DNA from: Brenneria izbisi
GTDB lineage: Bacteria; Pseudomonadota; Gammaproteobacteria; Enterobacterales; Enterobacteriaceae
NCBI RefSeq assembly: GCF_025840185.1
Contig: NZ_JAMPJU010000001.1
Span: forward strand, 248,001-312,000
DNA: 64,000 nt
Reading direction: 5' to 3'
Part shown: piece by piece, positions 62,731-64,000 of the stretch
Layout: each line of letters starts with the position of its first letter
Numbering within the stretch: position 1 is the stretch's first letter
Notes under the pieces: generated by a model
What the model saw: only the letters and a program-made list of their open reading frames with translations
The model's database searches: none
What the model was told of the DNA's origin: nothing
Made by a program: the position numbers and the translations under genes

Positions 62731-63624
62731 ATGAAAGGGATCGTTAGCTTTGCAGAATATGAATGCAAGGGGCAGCGTCAGTTAGCTTTGATTGATATTA
62801 ATGGAGTTGAAATTCACTTCAAAACTGAAAATAATATTTATCTGTTGTTGAATGAGAGTAGATTAACCTCAGAAAATATATTTTCTTACATTAATACCTC
62901 TTTTGAAAAGGTCGAACCACCACCATTAGGCGCTAAGGTAACCTATTGTTTGCCTGCGCAGCCTTGTTCTTCATCACAAGGCATGGTTAGTGGTTTTGGC
63001 TTAGCTCATTTAAATAAAGTTTCTCCTGATAAGCTAAATGATGCTGGTAAACTTGATGGTTATCCCTCATGGTTTTTTAAAGGATTTGCAAATAGTCTAA
63101 AGATGAATGATGAGGTTATAAAATTAAGTGAAGCTGCGGTTTCTGTCTGTGAGGAGGCCGAGATTGTACTCATTTATTATATCAATGCTGAATCACTTCC
63201 TATATATTTAGGCTTCACGTTTGGTAACGACCTTACTGATATAGGACAGATTCGCGGAAACCCTTCGCATTTATCATACGGGAAGCTTGCCGATAGCGCT
63301 ATTCATCCGTTTATTTTTCTGGCTCCGCCACCAGCAAAAATTATAGGAGACGTCAGTATATATCGTGATAATGAAAAAATTTGGTCTCGGGATATTATAA
63401 ATGGTAGCGAGGTATTAGCTTATCCCGTGGAAAAAATGATGTCGAAACTCTGGATGCATCATAGTTTGTGCGTCCCAGGTATGGTGCATTATGTCTATAT
63501 TGGTGCTGATAAAAACAGTATAGATTTTGGAGTCAAAATTAAAAATAACGACAAAGTCAATATCGAATTTCCTGATTATAATGTTTTAATAAGTAATTCT
63601 ATAGCTTTGCATGGGGGAGCATGA
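62731..63624 (+). CDS. FAH-fold protein (fumarylacetoacetate hydrolase superfamily-like)
   Basis: The 297-residue protein resembles the FAH superfamily: acidic metal-ligand segment EEAEIVLIYY, then YLGFTFGNDLTDIGQIRGNP and SYGKLADSAIHPFIF. FAH enzymes hydrolyse, decarboxylate or dehydrate oxo acids. Sequence match is distant, closest in pattern to the sugar-acid dehydratase-like members. AGGAGC precedes the ATG. The next gene overlaps its stop codon. Confidence 0.75.
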   Translation: MKGIVSFAEYECKGQRQLALIDINGVEIHFKTENNIYLLLNESRLTSENIFSYINTSFEKVEPPPLGAKVTYCLPAQPCSSSQGMVSGFGLAHLNKVSPDKLNDAGKLDGYPSWFFKGFANSLKMNDEVIKLSEAAVSVCEEAEIVLIYYINAESLPIYLGFTFGNDLTDIGQIRGNPSHLSYGKLADSAIHPFIFLAPPPAKIIGDVSIYRDNEKIWSRDIINGSEVLAYPVEKMMSKLWMHHSLCVPGMVHYVYIGADKNSIDFGVKIKNNDKVNIEFPDYNVLISNSIALHGGA

Positions 63625-64000
63625 TGACTTTTTCTAACTCAGCGCAAGAACTGTTACCCAACGACATAAAACTAATACGTAAATTAACCGCAACAGAGGC
63701 AGGTTTCGCTTATCTGCATTCGCTGGCGAAAGGAACCAGCCAGGTTTTGTCACATATAGAACTTAACAAATTACTTCAATATGAAAAATTAGTTTGTGCT
63801 GCCCGTAAATTATTTTATTATCACCAAATTCTACGAACTTGTATCCATGAGTTAGGCGATGAATTATGGTTCAATGAATTCTCGGAATTTGAGAGAATCA
63901 ATATCTCTTACACAGTTGCCAGTAAAGCAGATGAACTCGATAGCATCTTTAACACTGAGTTATCTGAAAGTTTAAATTCATCCATCTCTCTATGGCGTTT
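63624..64000 (+). CDS. Condensation-domain-like acyltransferase, 5' part
   Basis: The frame stays open to the right edge (125 complete codons). It starts MTFSNSAQELL with GGGGAG five bases upstream; ATG 63621 is also in frame. KLIRKLTATEAGFAYLHSLA, CAARKLFYYHQILRTCIHEL and SISLWR follow the order of N-terminal elements in NRPS condensation and PapA-type acyltransferases (start Thr/Glu helix, HxxLRT, LWR). The catalytic HHxxxDG lies beyond the window and is needed to confirm. Confidence 0.55.
   Translation, partial: MTFSNSAQELLPNDIKLIRKLTATEAGFAYLHSLAKGTSQVLSHIELNKLLQYEKLVCAARKLFYYHQILRTCIHELGDELWFNEFSEFERINISYTVASKADELDSIFNTELSESLNSSISLWR

Overview
The window comes from a soft-rot or tree-pathogenic enterobacterium of the Pectobacteriaceae/Erwiniaceae type (Brenneria, Pectobacterium, Dickeya or a relative). 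The evidence is a complete Hrp1-class type III secretion (T3SS) locus with hrpL/hrpS/hrpXY regulation, the harpins HrpN and HrpW, and the AvrE-family effector DspE with its chaperone DspF. I cannot fix the species from sequence alone. No rRNA, tRNA or CRISPR array was seen.

Layout. (1) 1-3.5 kb: the 5' end of a membrane acyltransferase, then an SOS operon umuD-umuC-cho behind a canonical LexA box, then a small GlsB/YeaQ membrane protein. (2) 3.5-16.2 kb: amine catabolism. This holds a polyamine-type ABC transporter (ATPase on the minus strand; binding protein and two permeases on the plus strand), a MocR-type regulator divergent from gabT-gabD, and a three-gene operon of an SDR, a hydroxylysine-kinase-like kinase and a phospholyase-like PLP enzyme. 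(3) 16.3-39.2 kb: the T3SS core. The minus-strand operon hrpJ-hrcV-hrpQ-hrcN-hrpO-hrpP-hrcQRSTU is followed by hrpL, hrpX, hrpY and hrpS, then the plus-strand operons hrpA-hrpB-hrcJ-hrpD-hrpE and hrpF-hrpG-hrcC-hrpT-hrpV, and then hrpN. (4) 39.2-42.8 kb: a LacI-family regulator with two HTH domains in tandem, divergent from an ascorbate-type PTS (EIIA, EIIB, EIIC), lying inside the hrp locus. (5) 42.8-50.5 kb: hrpW with a small downstream gene, and dspE-dspF, divergently transcribed. (6) 50.6-51.9 kb: an FCD-type GntR regulator and the decayed 5' end of a TpsB/HecB-like gene. (7) 51.9-64 kb: a visibly AT-rich block that looks horizontally acquired. It contains a LysR regulator, a 257-bp IS5-derived miniature element, a 14-TM MFS exporter, a CHMI-like tautomerase, an SDR-like protein without the usual YxxxK, an aldo/keto reductase, a GH3-type acyl-adenylating enzyme, an alpha/beta hydrolase with a Cys nucleophile, an enolase-superfamily enzyme, a ThDP enzyme, an FAH-fold protein and the start of a condensation-domain-like acyltransferase. 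It runs off the right edge.

How the parts work together. HrpX/HrpY and HrpS are expected to activate a sigma-54 promoter in front of hrpL. HrpL then reads the hrp boxes visible upstream of hrpJ, hrpA, hrpF, hrpN, hrpW and dspE. The palindrome TGATGCATCA, with shared flanks, lies upstream of the GntR gene (51.3 kb), the transporter operon (9.4 kb) and the SDR-kinase-phospholyase operon (13.1 kb). This suggests one amine-catabolic regulon now split by the T3SS locus. The AT-rich block has the gene content of an uncharacterised biosynthetic cluster and is the best candidate for an undescribed system here.
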